Part shown: positions 23,170-32,230 of the stretch, in pieces
How positions within the stretch are numbered: position 1 is the stretch's first letter
How the letters are laid out: the number at the start of each line of letters is the position of its first letter
Assembly: GCA_002418205.1 (NCBI GenBank)
Contig: DIDP01000049.1
Coordinates: 1-33,335 of the forward strand
Length of the DNA stretch: 33,335 nucleotides
Reading direction: 5' to 3'
From: Anaerolineales bacterium UBA5797
GTDB lineage: Bacteria > Chloroflexota > Anaerolineae > Anaerolineales > Villigracilaceae
Position numbers and translations under genes: made by a program
Notes under the pieces: model-generated
What the model was told of the DNA's origin: nothing
Database searches by the model: none
Seen by the model: only the letters and a program-made list of their open reading frames with translations

Positions 23170-23746
23170 CAATACATTCCTCATCGTGGGTTTGGGCAAC
23201 CCCGGGCGCGAATACAAAGACAACCGCCACAACGTCGGCTTTATGCTGATCGACCGGATCGCTGTCCGGTTGAACGCGCGCGGCATGAAGGTGCAATCGA
23301 AAGCCATCGTCATGGACTCGAAGTACAATGAACGAAAACTCATCCTTGCCAAACCGCAGACGTATATGAATCTCTCGGGACAATCCGTGCAAGGGCTGGC
23401 GCATTTTTACAAGGTCCCTTTTACAAACCTGATGATCCTCTCCGATGATCTGGACCTTCCCTTCGGTACGATCCGCATCCGCGCCTCCGGTGGACCCGGT
23501 GGTCAGCGCGGGTTGTCCTCCATTTTGGAGAAACTCGGCACGAAAGACATTCCTCGCCTGCGGATTGGAATCGGTCGTCCGCCCGGGCGTATGGATCCTG
23601 CCGCGTACGTATTGCAGGATTTCTCGCGGGACGAGACGAAGGACCTTTCGGGAATCCTCGATCGCGGCGCAGATGCGGTCTTTGCCTTTATCACTCATGG
23701 CTTGAACAAGGCGATGAACGATTTCAACGGTGATGTTAGAGACTAG
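23162..23746 (+). CDS. pth: Peptidyl-tRNA hydrolase
   Basis: The 194-residue protein matches Pth, which releases tRNA from prematurely ended peptidyl-tRNA. GLGNPG (10-15) carries the active-site Asn13, and NRHNVGF carries catalytic His23. QTYMNLSG and SDDLDLPFG (catalytic Asp) follow. The usual GGHNG loop reads GGQRG here, a variant. The start at 23162 begins the family N-terminus; the longer ATG at 23117 lies inside the Nudix gene. Translation is probably coupled to the Nudix gene. Confidence 0.95.
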   Translation: MPDNTFLIVGLGNPGREYKDNRHNVGFMLIDRIAVRLNARGMKVQSKAIVMDSKYNERKLILAKPQTYMNLSGQSVQGLAHFYKVPFTNLMILSDDLDLPFGTIRIRASGGPGGQRGLSSILEKLGTKDIPRLRIGIGRPPGRMDPAAYVLQDFSRDETKDLSGILDRGADAVFAFITHGLNKAMNDFNGDVRD

Positions 23747-23800
23747 GGTTGAGAGGCTGGTTTCAAGTTCTTTTCTGTTCTCCCACCCTCTAATCCCTGG
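23743..23800. repeat. Imperfect inverted repeat between pth and mfd
   Basis: CTAGGGTTGAGAGG (23743-23756) and CCTCTAATCCCTGG (23787-23800) pair at 11 of 14 positions. The left arm overlaps the pth stop codon. It resembles dispersed 'agggattagag' repeats, but it is weaker than the others here. Confidence 0.35.
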
Positions 23801-23816
23801 TTATTAAGTCGCTCCC

Positions 23817-26800
23817 ATGCAACTCATCCTAGATAAAATCCATTCCCTTCCTCACTATCAGCAATTGCTGAAGAACCTGCAAGGACCCGCCCAGGGTCTT
23901 ACAGGATTGGGCTTGCCGCGCGCGGCGCGCTTGCCGGTGCTTGCCTCCCTGCATCGGGATTTGAAGCGTCCCATTCTGTTGGTCACCGACCGCGCCGATC
24001 ATGCCTTGTCAATGTTCGATGAGTTGGGATTCTGGGTCAATTCCCCGCGTTATCACTTTGCAGAACCAAATCCATTGTTCTATGAGCAGACAGGCTGGGG
24101 CGTCGCCACTCGTCGCGAACGTTTGCAGACATTGATCGCTCTCTCTGAATATCATCTTCCATTTGCGCAGAAACCTGATGTGCCGCCAATCCTTGTGACC
24201 TCCGTCCGTTCGTTGATGACGCGGACACTGCCGCGCAGGGATTTTCTCAAGGCGTGCAGAAAGCTTTCGGTAAATCAGACCGTTCAGCCTGATGCTCTTT
24301 CCCATAATTGGACGGAGATCGGATACCAGCGTGTCAACACCGTGCTGGAACCGGGGCAGTTCTCGAAGCGCGGCGGCATCATGGACATCTGGGCGCCCGC
24401 CGAGAATTTGCCCGTCCGTCTGGATTTCTTTGGGGATGAGATCGAGACCATCCGCAGGTTCGACCCTGCTTCGCAAAGAACAGTCGAGAAACTTGACGCG
24501 GTCCTGATCACGCCTGCGCGCGAATACATTGCCTCGGTTGAACAGGAAACGGAGTTGTCCGAATTTCACATCCCCTTGTTGCATCGGCAGCCAGCGAGTT
24601 TGCTCGATTACCTGCCGCAAAGGGCGGTTATCCTGGTCGATGACCTGTCCATTGTGGAGAGCATGGCGGCGGAGGTGGAGGAACAGGCGGTCAAGTTCAG
24701 GCAGGATAGCATCGCAGAAGAGATGCTGCCTGCGGGTTTTCCGCTGCCGTATATTCCCTGGTCTGAGTTGCACGATGATCTGCACAGCCGCGCGTCGGTG
24801 GAGTTGGGTTACTCGACAAGAGAAGCGATGCTGGAAACCGGGGAGTTGGAAGAATCCTTTGCCGCAAACTTCGGACATGATGAACGGTTCGGTGGGAGGC
24901 TAAAGCAGTTCGTGGAATATGCAACTTCGGTCGTGGAGGGAGGCGGGCAAGTCATCCTGGTATCGCGCCAATCGACGCGGTTGCATGAGTTGTGGCTCGA
25001 ATCCGATCATCATGAGTCTGAATCTGACAACCCGCAATTCATTGAGGCGTCTCTATCCGAGGGCTTTGTGTTGGACGGCCTGCATCTCATCACGGATTCG
25101 GAGATCTTTGGCTGGGAGCGCCCCCAGCCGCGCACACGTCAGCGGCCGGTTGCGGAGACGCCTGAATCTGTTTACGCGGACCTGCAGGTGGGCGATTATG
25201 TTGTACATATCGACCACGGCGTGGGGCGCTTCGGCGGGCTGGTGCAGCGCGAACTCGATGATCACGTGCGCGAATTTCTGGCGGTGGAGTATGAAGGCGG
25301 CGGACAATTGTTCGTGCCCGTCCATCAGGCAGACCGGCTGACGCGCTATGTGGGCGCGGAGGGCGCCGTGCCCGCTTTGGACCGTTTGGGCGCGCAGGAA
25401 TGGCACGAGAAAAAGGGACGCGTCAAACAGGCGGTGCTGGAGGTCGCGCAGGAAATGCTGGATCTGTATGCGCGGCGCAATGTGGTGGAGGGCCATGCCT
25501 TTTCGCAGGATACCGCCTGGCAAAAGGAACTGGAAGATTCATTCCCCTATGTGGAGACCGAAGACCAGAAACGCGCCTTGAATGAGATCAAGCGCGATAT
25601 GGAGTCGCCGCGCCCGATGGATCGTTTGTTGTGCGGCGATGTGGGTTATGGGAAGACGGAGGTTGCGTTGCGCGCCGCGTTCAAGGCGGTGATGGATGGA
25701 AAGCAGGTTGCGATCCTGGTCCCCACAACCGTATTGGCGCAGCAACATTACGAAACCTTTTTGCAGAGACTTGCCGCCTTTCCTGTGAAGGTGGAAATGC
25801 TCTCGCGTTTCCGCACGCCGCGCGAGCAGACCGGCATTGTATTTGGTCTTGCCTCCGGTGAGATCGATATTGTGGTTGGTACGCATCGTCTGATCTCGGG
25901 TGATGTGCAGTTCAAGAACCTTGGTCTGGTCATTATCGATGAGGAACAGCGGTTTGGCGTGACGCACAAGGAACACCTCAAGAAACTCCGCACCGAGGTG
26001 GATGTGCTGACGCTTACCGCCACGCCGATCCCGCGCACGTTGTACATGGCGCTCACGGGCGTGCGCGATATTTCCAATCTCAATACTCCCCCCGAGGAAC
26101 GCCTGCCCATCGTCACACATGTCGGTCCGTATTCGCCGAAACTGGTGCGTCAGGCGATCCTGCGCGAAATCGAACGCGGCGGGCAGATCTTCTTTGTGCA
26201 TAACCGCGTCCAGACCATTGATGCGATGAGGACGCATCTCAATCAGCTTGTGCCTGAGGCGCGCGTGGATGTGGGTCATGGTCAGATGCCGGAGACGCAG
26301 TTGGCGGATGTGATGCATCGCTTCAACGCGGGCGAAACGGATATCCTCCTTTCGACCACCATCATCGAATCAGGTTTGGACATCCCCAACGCGAACACCC
26401 TCATCGTGGACCGCGCCGACACCTTCGGATTGGCTCAACTCTATCAGCTGCGCGGCAGGGTCGGACGTGGGGCTGCGCGCGCCTACTCCTACTTTTTCCG
26501 CCACAAGAAGCTGAGTCCAACGATCGAAGGGCAGCAGCGGCTTGAGGTCATTGCTGAGAACACGCAGCTCGGTGCGGGTTATTCGATCGCCATGCGCGAT
26601 CTTGAGATCCGCGGGGCGGGGGAATTGTTGGGCACGCGGCAATCCGGGCATATTCAGGCGGTGGGCTTTCATCTTTACACTAGGCTGCTGGCAGATGCTG
26701 TGAGACGATTGAGGGTTGCGGGTTCCAGACTGCAGGTTGAAGGTTCGCAATCCCATGAAATTCCAGCTTTCCAACCTTCAACATTCAATCTTCAACCTAT

Positions 26801-27212
26801 GAGCATGCCGGTCAATGTGGATCTGCCTCTGACGGTCGGCATCCCTGCGGAATATATCGCGGACCAGGACCTGCGTTTGCGGTTGTATCGTCGCATTGCG
26901 GACCTGCGCGATGAGACGGAGATCGACGCGCTGGCATCCGAGTTTCGGGATCGCTTCGGTCAATTGCCGGAGATGACCCAAAATTTGTTTTTTCAAATGC
27001 GCGTAAAACTGCGGGCGGAGAAGGCGGGTTTGTCCGCGGTCAGTTGGGAAAGCGGGCAGATCGTTTTACGGTATCCAACGTCAGCGGAGGAGAAGGATGG
27101 GAAACGGCTGGCAGACCTGGGTCCGGGAGTGAGAGGCGGCAGGTCGTCCTATTGGTGTTCGTTCGGGGAAAACTGGCAATCCAGGCTGCTGGAGACTTTG
27201 TCCATCCTGTAG
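23817..27212 (+). CDS. mfd: Transcription-repair coupling factor Mfd
   Basis: The 1131-residue protein is Mfd, the ATP-driven translocase that removes stalled RNA polymerase at DNA damage and recruits UvrA. Residues 1-430 form the UvrB-like homology and linker region. The RNA-polymerase-interacting Tudor-like segment GDYVVHIDHGVGRF starts at 459. The RecG-like motor has Walker A GDVGYGKTE (607-615), DEEQ (708-711) and TLTATPIPRTL. The C-terminal TRCF domain follows. Residues about 966-996 are encoded by a palindromic repeat inserted in frame (see the repeat at 26734-26798). The ATG lacks a clear ribosome binding site; TATTAA lies 9 nt upstream. Confidence 0.97.
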   Translation: MQLILDKIHSLPHYQQLLKNLQGPAQGLTGLGLPRAARLPVLASLHRDLKRPILLVTDRADHALSMFDELGFWVNSPRYHFAEPNPLFYEQTGWGVATRRERLQTLIALSEYHLPFAQKPDVPPILVTSVRSLMTRTLPRRDFLKACRKLSVNQTVQPDALSHNWTEIGYQRVNTVLEPGQFSKRGGIMDIWAPAENLPVRLDFFGDEIETIRRFDPASQRTVEKLDAVLITPAREYIASVEQETELSEFHIPLLHRQPASLLDYLPQRAVILVDDLSIVESMAAEVEEQAVKFRQDSIAEEMLPAGFPLPYIPWSELHDDLHSRASVELGYSTREAMLETGELEESFAANFGHDERFGGRLKQFVEYATSVVEGGGQVILVSRQSTRLHELWLESDHHESESDNPQFIEASLSEGFVLDGLHLITDSEIFGWERPQPRTRQRPVAETPESVYADLQVGDYVVHIDHGVGRFGGLVQRELDDHVREFLAVEYEGGGQLFVPVHQADRLTRYVGAEGAVPALDRLGAQEWHEKKGRVKQAVLEVAQEMLDLYARRNVVEGHAFSQDTAWQKELEDSFPYVETEDQKRALNEIKRDMESPRPMDRLLCGDVGYGKTEVALRAAFKAVMDGKQVAILVPTTVLAQQHYETFLQRLAAFPVKVEMLSRFRTPREQTGIVFGLASGEIDIVVGTHRLISGDVQFKNLGLVIIDEEQRFGVTHKEHLKKLRTEVDVLTLTATPIPRTLYMALTGVRDISNLNTPPEERLPIVTHVGPYSPKLVRQAILREIERGGQIFFVHNRVQTIDAMRTHLNQLVPEARVDVGHGQMPETQLADVMHRFNAGETDILLSTTIIESGLDIPNANTLIVDRADTFGLAQLYQLRGRVGRGAARAYSYFFRHKKLSPTIEGQQRLEVIAENTQLGAGYSIAMRDLEIRGAGELLGTRQSGHIQAVGFHLYTRLLADAVRRLRVAGSRLQVEGSQSHEIPAFQPSTFNLQPMSMPVNVDLPLTVGIPAEYIADQDLRLRLYRRIADLRDETEIDALASEFRDRFGQLPEMTQNLFFQMRVKLRAEKAGLSAVSWESGQIVLRYPTSAEEKDGKRLADLGPGVRGGRSSYWCSFGENWQSRLLETLSIL
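26734..26798. repeat. Palindromic repeat inside the mfd reading frame
   Basis: GTTGAAGGTT (26736-26745) pairs perfectly with AACCTTCAAC (26773-26782), and AGGTTGAAG also matches a second right arm ATCTTCAACCT (26788-26798). The insert adds about 30 residues without breaking the frame, between the Mfd motor and the C-terminal domain. Confidence 0.6.
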
Positions 27213-27283
27213 ATTTTTCTTGTAGCCACAGGTGTTGTAACTTTTTGCTATTCCGCCAATTTCCTCTGGTTAACCAAAACATG

Positions 27284-27289
27284 TATAAT
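27284..27289 (+). promoter_or_regulatory. Possible -10 box for the nucleotidase fusion gene
   Basis: A perfect TATAAT lies in the 272-bp gap after mfd. Initiation near 27296 would give a leader of about 190 nt before the ATG at 27485. The -35 region is poor. Confidence 0.45.
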
Positions 27290-27321
27290 TCGGCCGCACG
27301 TCTTACGTTTCCCAGTGTCGA

Positions 27322-27371
27322 TGAAAATTGCATCTGATCGATGGTGCGGCATCCATCCCGTGTGATTTTCA
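27322..27371 (+). other. Structured segment of the nucleotidase leader
   Basis: TGAAAAT (27322-27328) pairs with ATTTTCA (27365-27371), and inside it GATGG (27340-27344) pairs with CCATC (27353-27357) around an 8-nt loop. I do not recognise a known riboswitch class. The remainder of the 272-bp gap holds only the TATAAT box, a very short ORF and the final agaggag ribosome binding site. Confidence 0.35.
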
Positions 27372-27385
27372 GAAAGGCTGAGGTG

Positions 27386-27454
27386 ATGGGCGAAACAAGA
27401 TTGACGTATAGGGAGAGACGGCCACGCATTTGCCCGTGCTGTGGTAAGGTCTGA
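27386..27454 (+). CDS. Candidate 22-residue leader peptide with a CPCCGK motif
   Basis: The frame reads MGETRL... and ends ICPCCGKV before a TGA, 30 bp ahead of the nucleotidase gene. A GAGGTG lies directly against the ATG, which is an unusually short spacing. The three cysteines in CPCC would suit a metal or redox sensor peptide, but the ORF is too short to support by itself. Confidence 0.22.
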   Translation: MGETRLTYRERRPRICPCCGKV

Positions 27455-27484
27455 TTTATTTTTATTTCTCAGAGGAGAATACAT

Positions 27485-30400
27485 ATGAAAAGGTTCCCGA
27501 TCCTGGAACGCGACAGGGCAGTTCGGTACGTGTCTCTGTTCCGTTTGTTTTCCGGTCTGTTGATCCTTTCGATGCTGATTTCGCCGGTGGGCACATTTGC
27601 CGCCGGAACAACATTGCCTGCGCCTGCATCGAATTCGAATAATGAGAAGGTGATCTTTTTTGCGTCTGATGGGTTACGACAGGACCTGGTCGAGTCTTAT
27701 GCGGCGCAGGGTCTGATGCCTGCCATGGGCAAGTTATTGCAGGCTGGTGCGAGCGCTGATGGTTACGGTTTATTGACGCAGGCTCCGCCGAACACCGGGG
27801 CAGGATGGTACAGTCTGGCAACTGGCGCCTGGTCTGGTGTGCATGGTTCGACGAACAACACCTTTGCGATCAATGGCGCAGCATTCAGCAGTCGCACCGC
27901 GTCGTTCGATGCGGGTGTTGTGCAGGCTGAGACTCTGGCTCAGGCAGCCGAACGCGGCGGCAAGAAGGTCGCCCAGATCGAATGGGCAGGCGGACGCGTT
28001 GGTGTTATCAATGGTCCCACGATCGACTATCGCTCTTTTCTTTCGGGACGCGGCGTTGCCACAAACTATGTCAGCCCGGATGACATCGCCGGGTTTGTCG
28101 CGGCTTTTGGCTTGCAGTTCGATCATCCGGCTGGGTTTGCGGGTCAGGCTCCCTTCCCGGGTGCCGCGCCGGTGGATGCCACAGGCTGGTCCAATGTTCC
28201 GACTTCCTTTAGCCCAGCCAAAGAAATGCGGCTGCGTGTGCTGGATTTCGGCACCGATAAATATGGACTGAACGCGTATCTCTTCGATTCGACGGATGAC
28301 AGCGCGGTCAACTACGATAAAGTGCTCTTCTCACTTTCCAAAGATGGCGCCAACGCCGTTGCCACTTTGGGCAAAGGCGAATGGGGTGATGTAAAAGTCA
28401 CGATCGTGGGTGGGTCGCTGGCTGGACTGACAGGCGGTATGCTGGTCAAGGTCGAGGAATTGACCGGCGATCTCACAAAGGTGCGCCTGTTCCATACCTC
28501 GGTGACACGCGCAAACGCCAGTTGGGCTGGATGGTCTGAACCCGGCTTCAGCGGCGACTTTGCTGAATATGTGGCGCAAAAATTCCCGACCTCGACTGCG
28601 GCAGATTATGCGATCCTCGAGTCAGGAATTGTCAGCGAGGAGACCTACGTCGAGCAGGGCTTGTATTGGGAAAATGCCCACCATCCGTTGATCCAATATA
28701 TCGTAAAGAACTATCAACCCGACCTGCTGATGATGGGATACCCGGCCACGGATGAATTCCAACACCAGTTCCTGGGGTTGATCACACCCACATTGCCCGG
28801 CGGCGAAGCGAACCCCGCCTATGATGATGTACAGGTCAATGGAACGCCTGATGGTCGTGTGGTAGAGCGTACAGCCTTTATCCAGCGCGCATACAGCGGC
28901 GCGGACGCGACGTTGGCGCTTGCCCAGTCGTTGATGCCTGCCAATGTAAGCACCTTTGTTGCATCCGACCATGGCTTTGCTCCTCAATTTCTGGCAATCG
29001 ATGCCAGCAAAGTATTGGTGGATTTGGGGTTGCTTTCGAAACCACAAACGTCCAACTGTCGCCCAGCAACCGGCGAGACCATCGGGAAGGCCAAGGCTTG
29101 TTGGGCTGGCGGCACCGTGCAAATCTACCTGAACCTTGCAGGTCGTGACCCCGCGGGAGGTGGATACCAACAGGTTGCCGCGGGTGATGAAGCGGCGACA
29201 CTTGCCGCGATCAAGGCAGCCTACCTCACTTTGTCTGATCCGAATGACTGGACGGGCGATGGACAACCCGAAAGCTGGATGATGACCGACAGGGTCTTTA
29301 CCAAGGCTGAGGCTCGTTACATCCCCAATGGTCCGGATAGCACAGCCGATATGGCGCATCCCACGCGGACCGGAGACCTGGTCGTGTTCGCCTACCCGCC
29401 CTATCAATACGATGCGGCGACTCCCGGCACGCTCGTGGCACTCTCCGCCTTCTTTGGTCAACACGGTTACGTGCCAGATGTTCAGGATCTCGATGCCAAC
29501 ATCAATATGCGCGCAACATTCATAGCCGGAGGCGGCGCGGTAAATCCCAATGTGGTTGCTGATGGATTGCGCACGATCGACCTCGCTCCGACGATCGCCT
29601 ATGTCTTGGGGATCCCCGCGCCTCAACATTCCCAGGGAGTGGTGCGGCTTGATCTGTTGCGAGGCGGCAGCGCCCGGACTTTGGTGCCGGTGATCGGATT
29701 AACCGATTATCACGGTCAACTGGATCCCACCACAACCACGATGGATGGGCGCAATGTTTCAGTGGGCGGTGCTGCGCAACTGGCAACGATGTTCGATCAG
29801 GAGGCGGCACAATTCCCGGTCCCATCCTTCCTGTTCGCCTCCGGTGATAATGTTGGAGCATCCCCTGCAAATTCAGGCTTGTTGCAGGATGCGCCAGCCA
29901 TAGATGTCGAGAATGCCTGGGGGTTGGATGCCACCTCCTATGGCAACCATGAGTTCGATTATGGGATTGCCCGGCTGCTCCAGCATCAAGCTCGCGCCAA
30001 CTTCCCGTTCCTCGGCGCGAATATCGTGGATGCGGTGACGATGAAGAATCCCAGCTGGGTGCAGGGGACACATGTATTTGATTATGGCAACCAGCGGATT
30101 GGCGTGATCGGCATCGAGTTGAAAGAGACCCCCGAGTTGGTCAGCGCGGGTGCGACCGCCGGCTTGAAGTTCCTCGATGAGATTACAACCATCAAGAAGG
30201 AATCGGAGAAACTGCGCAAGCAGGGTGTCAAGATACAGATCGTTTTGATCCACCAGGGAACAGCCGCCGGGCAAAATGCCGTGGATGGAAATCCGGCAGT
30301 CCCCTGGGCTGGACCGATCATGACCATCGTCGAAGGGATTCAGGATACAACCGTCGATCTCGTATTGGCCGGACACACCCACCGGGTTTCGAATTTGATG

Positions 30401-31225
30401 GTGGGCAAAATCCTGGTTGCTGAAGGCATCAATGCCGGTGCCAGTTACTCCGTGGTGCAAATGGTCATTCACAACCAGGATGTCGAGTGGGCAGGCGCTG
30501 CAACGCGCATCTCGAAGAACCTCGGCGTAGCCCAGCGCCCCGACGTGAAAGCCATTGTGGATGATGCCAATGCGCAGACAGCCGTGCTTCGCAACCAGGT
30601 GATCGGGACGCAAAAGTTTGATATCAAACGCGCGCCGACCCGTCTCTTTGAATCCGCGATGGGCAATATGGTGGCGGATGCGATGCGCTTGAAATACCCG
30701 GGCGTGGACGCGGCTTACACCAACTCCGGCGGTTTGCGGGCGGACCTCAACTGCCTGCCAGCAAGTGCCGGAGAGCAGGCCTGCGAGATCACGTGGGGCG
30801 AAATGTTCTCGGTCCTGCCGTTTGGCAACCGCACGGTCATCCTGACGTTGACCGGCGCACAACTTGAGCAGGCGTTCCTGAATGGTTTCTCGCCGTTCTG
30901 CAATGCAGCAATAGCGACCGGTCGTTTCCCGCAGGTCTCTGGCTTGAAGGCGACCTTCTCTTGCAATGGAACCACGCCAGTGGTAACCGGCATGTGGAAA
31001 ACACCGCAGGGAATTGCCGGTCCGGCAATTCCGATCGGTCCTGCGGATACCGTTCGCCTCGTCACAAATGACTTTATGTACACTGGCGGCGATGGATATA
31101 CCGTGTTCCTGCAGGGGACGAACGTCCTGCAGCCGGGTGATGATCTGTTGCAGGTTGCCATTGATTATGTGGCAGCCAACTCTCCCGTTGGTCCGGTTGT
31201 GGAAGGCCGTATTGTTGGTCCCTAG
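27485..31225 (+). CDS. Secreted fusion: nucleotide-pyrophosphatase-type phosphatase plus 5'-nucleotidase
   Basis: This 1246-residue protein starts with a signal peptide (hydrophobic about 18-39). Residues about 50-735 form an alkaline-phosphatase-superfamily phosphodiesterase/pyrophosphatase: VIFFASDGLRQDL, the likely nucleophile Thr104 in PPNTGAGWYSLATG, YPATDEFQHQF and the metal motif SDHGF (494-498). A beta-rich insert lies at about 230-340. Residues about 738-1000 are a calcineurin-like metallophosphatase (Asp741-Tyr-His743, GNHEFD from 820, LAGHTH). Residues about 1030-1210 are the 5'-nucleotidase C-terminal domain (GNMVADAM, NSGGLRAD from 1080). Both halves look catalytically complete. 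Together they could convert nucleotides stepwise to nucleosides and phosphate outside the cell (inference). A strong agaggag precedes the ATG. Confidence 0.92.
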   Translation: MKRFPILERDRAVRYVSLFRLFSGLLILSMLISPVGTFAAGTTLPAPASNSNNEKVIFFASDGLRQDLVESYAAQGLMPAMGKLLQAGASADGYGLLTQAPPNTGAGWYSLATGAWSGVHGSTNNTFAINGAAFSSRTASFDAGVVQAETLAQAAERGGKKVAQIEWAGGRVGVINGPTIDYRSFLSGRGVATNYVSPDDIAGFVAAFGLQFDHPAGFAGQAPFPGAAPVDATGWSNVPTSFSPAKEMRLRVLDFGTDKYGLNAYLFDSTDDSAVNYDKVLFSLSKDGANAVATLGKGEWGDVKVTIVGGSLAGLTGGMLVKVEELTGDLTKVRLFHTSVTRANASWAGWSEPGFSGDFAEYVAQKFPTSTAADYAILESGIVSEETYVEQGLYWENAHHPLIQYIVKNYQPDLLMMGYPATDEFQHQFLGLITPTLPGGEANPAYDDVQVNGTPDGRVVERTAFIQRAYSGADATLALAQSLMPANVSTFVASDHGFAPQFLAIDASKVLVDLGLLSKPQTSNCRPATGETIGKAKACWAGGTVQIYLNLAGRDPAGGGYQQVAAGDEAATLAAIKAAYLTLSDPNDWTGDGQPESWMMTDRVFTKAEARYIPNGPDSTADMAHPTRTGDLVVFAYPPYQYDAATPGTLVALSAFFGQHGYVPDVQDLDANINMRATFIAGGGAVNPNVVADGLRTIDLAPTIAYVLGIPAPQHSQGVVRLDLLRGGSARTLVPVIGLTDYHGQLDPTTTTMDGRNVSVGGAAQLATMFDQEAAQFPVPSFLFASGDNVGASPANSGLLQDAPAIDVENAWGLDATSYGNHEFDYGIARLLQHQARANFPFLGANIVDAVTMKNPSWVQGTHVFDYGNQRIGVIGIELKETPELVSAGATAGLKFLDEITTIKKESEKLRKQGVKIQIVLIHQGTAAGQNAVDGNPAVPWAGPIMTIVEGIQDTTVDLVLAGHTHRVSNLMVGKILVAEGINAGASYSVVQMVIHNQDVEWAGAATRISKNLGVAQRPDVKAIVDDANAQTAVLRNQVIGTQKFDIKRAPTRLFESAMGNMVADAMRLKYPGVDAAYTNSGGLRADLNCLPASAGEQACEITWGEMFSVLPFGNRTVILTLTGAQLEQAFLNGFSPFCNAAIATGRFPQVSGLKATFSCNGTTPVVTGMWKTPQGIAGPAIPIGPADTVRLVTNDFMYTGGDGYTVFLQGTNVLQPGDDLLQVAIDYVAANSPVGPVVEGRIVGP

Positions 31226-31252
31226 TCCTTAGGACCGGGTTCTGGTTATAAG

Positions 31253-31290
31253 AACAGCCGAGGTTCATCGACCTCGGCTGTTTATATTTT
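31253..31290. terminator. Bidirectional terminator between converging genes
   Basis: A perfect 12-bp stem (31253-31264 with 31271-31282) with a 6-nt loop is followed on the + strand by TATATTTTT. It lies between the fusion gene and the converging methyltransferase and probably serves mainly the former. Confidence 0.85.
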
Positions 31291-31294
31291 TGGT

Positions 31295-32065
31295 TTATTT
31301 CTTGAGCGCCCTTGTGGCAATATAACTGGGATGATAATTATGCAGTGGCGACTCGAGCATGTAATCTTCATACATGTCCGTGATGACGAACCCCGCATCC
31401 AGTTGACCGCCAAGCAGGTCGGTAAGCGAATGACCGAACTCAACCGGCAATCCCCTGGCGAGTTGTTCGTCCAGATCCTCCTTCGGCAGGCTTGTGAGAT
31501 CGGAATAAGGGATGGCGTGAGTCACTTCGAGGATGTCCTCATCCATTTTGAAAAGATCAAAAATATAGTGAATGGGATTCATGGAACCAGTCATCAGGAT
31601 CCCGCCGGGGCGCAGGACGCGGGCGCATTCCCTCCACACCGCGCGGACATCCTGCATGAAAACGGTCGAGCAGGGATTGAACACCAGGTCGAAGGATTCG
31701 TCTGTAAACATGGACAGGTCCGCGGCATCGCCCTCCACCGTTTTGATGGTCAACGCTTCTCTCTCAGCCACAAGTTGGTCCTGTTCCAATTGAGCGGGGG
31801 AGTTGTCGAAGACGGTCACGTTCGCGCCGACCGCCGCGAGGACGGGCCCCTGTTGCCCGCCGCCGGATGCCAGGCATAACACGTCCGCGCCTTTGAGCGG
31901 TGGAAACCAACGATGCGGGACGGGGATGTTTTCTGTCAGCACAATGCTGAAGTCGCCGTTTCGCGCCCTGGCAATGATCTCGGAATCGACGGGTTTCGTC
32001 CAACGGCTTTCACCGCCTTCCACTTCCCGGTTCCATGCGTCGCGGTTGTATGAGCGAATGTCCAT
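31295..32065 (-). CDS. Class I SAM-dependent methyltransferase
   Basis: The 256-residue protein has the Rossmann methyltransferase motifs: motif I VLCLASGGGQQGPVLAAVGA, then VTVFDNSPAQLEQD with the acidic residue that binds the ribose, VEGDAADLSMF, FDLVFNPCSTVF and RVLRPGGILM. The C-terminus (SLTDLLGGQLDAGFVITDMYED) is typical of small-molecule methyltransferases. The substrate cannot be told. The ATG at 32065 was chosen because gagagg precedes it; an earlier ATG at 32083 has no site. Confidence 0.9.
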   Translation of the reverse strand: MDIRSYNRDAWNREVEGGESRWTKPVDSEIIARARNGDFSIVLTENIPVPHRWFPPLKGADVLCLASGGGQQGPVLAAVGANVTVFDNSPAQLEQDQLVAEREALTIKTVEGDAADLSMFTDESFDLVFNPCSTVFMQDVRAVWRECARVLRPGGILMTGSMNPIHYIFDLFKMDEDILEVTHAIPYSDLTSLPKEDLDEQLARGLPVEFGHSLTDLLGGQLDAGFVITDMYEDYMLESPLHNYHPSYIATRALKK

Positions 32066-32174
32066 GTTGTCCTCTCCATGCAATGACGAAAAAAGTTGGT
32101 GGAATTGTAAAAGTGGAGGGGAGGCTTGTCGAGGTGGAATCAGTTGCCGGCCAGGGAGGAGGCGTTAAACGTCG

Positions 32175-32205
32175 CGGGACAGGTCCATGCGCCAGACCTG
32201 TCCCG
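32175..32205 (-). terminator. Hairpin after the MFS gene
   Basis: A perfect 11-bp stem (32175-32185 with 32195-32205) with a 9-nt loop lies 25 bp after the MFS stop codon. The tail on the - strand has only a short T-run (CGACGTTTAA), so termination may be partial. Confidence 0.55.
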
Positions 32206-32230
32206 TTTCGTGAGGAGAGTGATTCGATGG

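Noticed and set aside
24009..24878. 289-codon - strand frame inside mfd
   Set aside because: It is antisense to a highly conserved gene, has shadow-like composition and no ribosome binding site.
27284..27484. Known riboswitch class
   Set aside because: I looked for cobalamin, c-di-GMP, purine and molybdenum-cofactor signatures and could not find their conserved cores.
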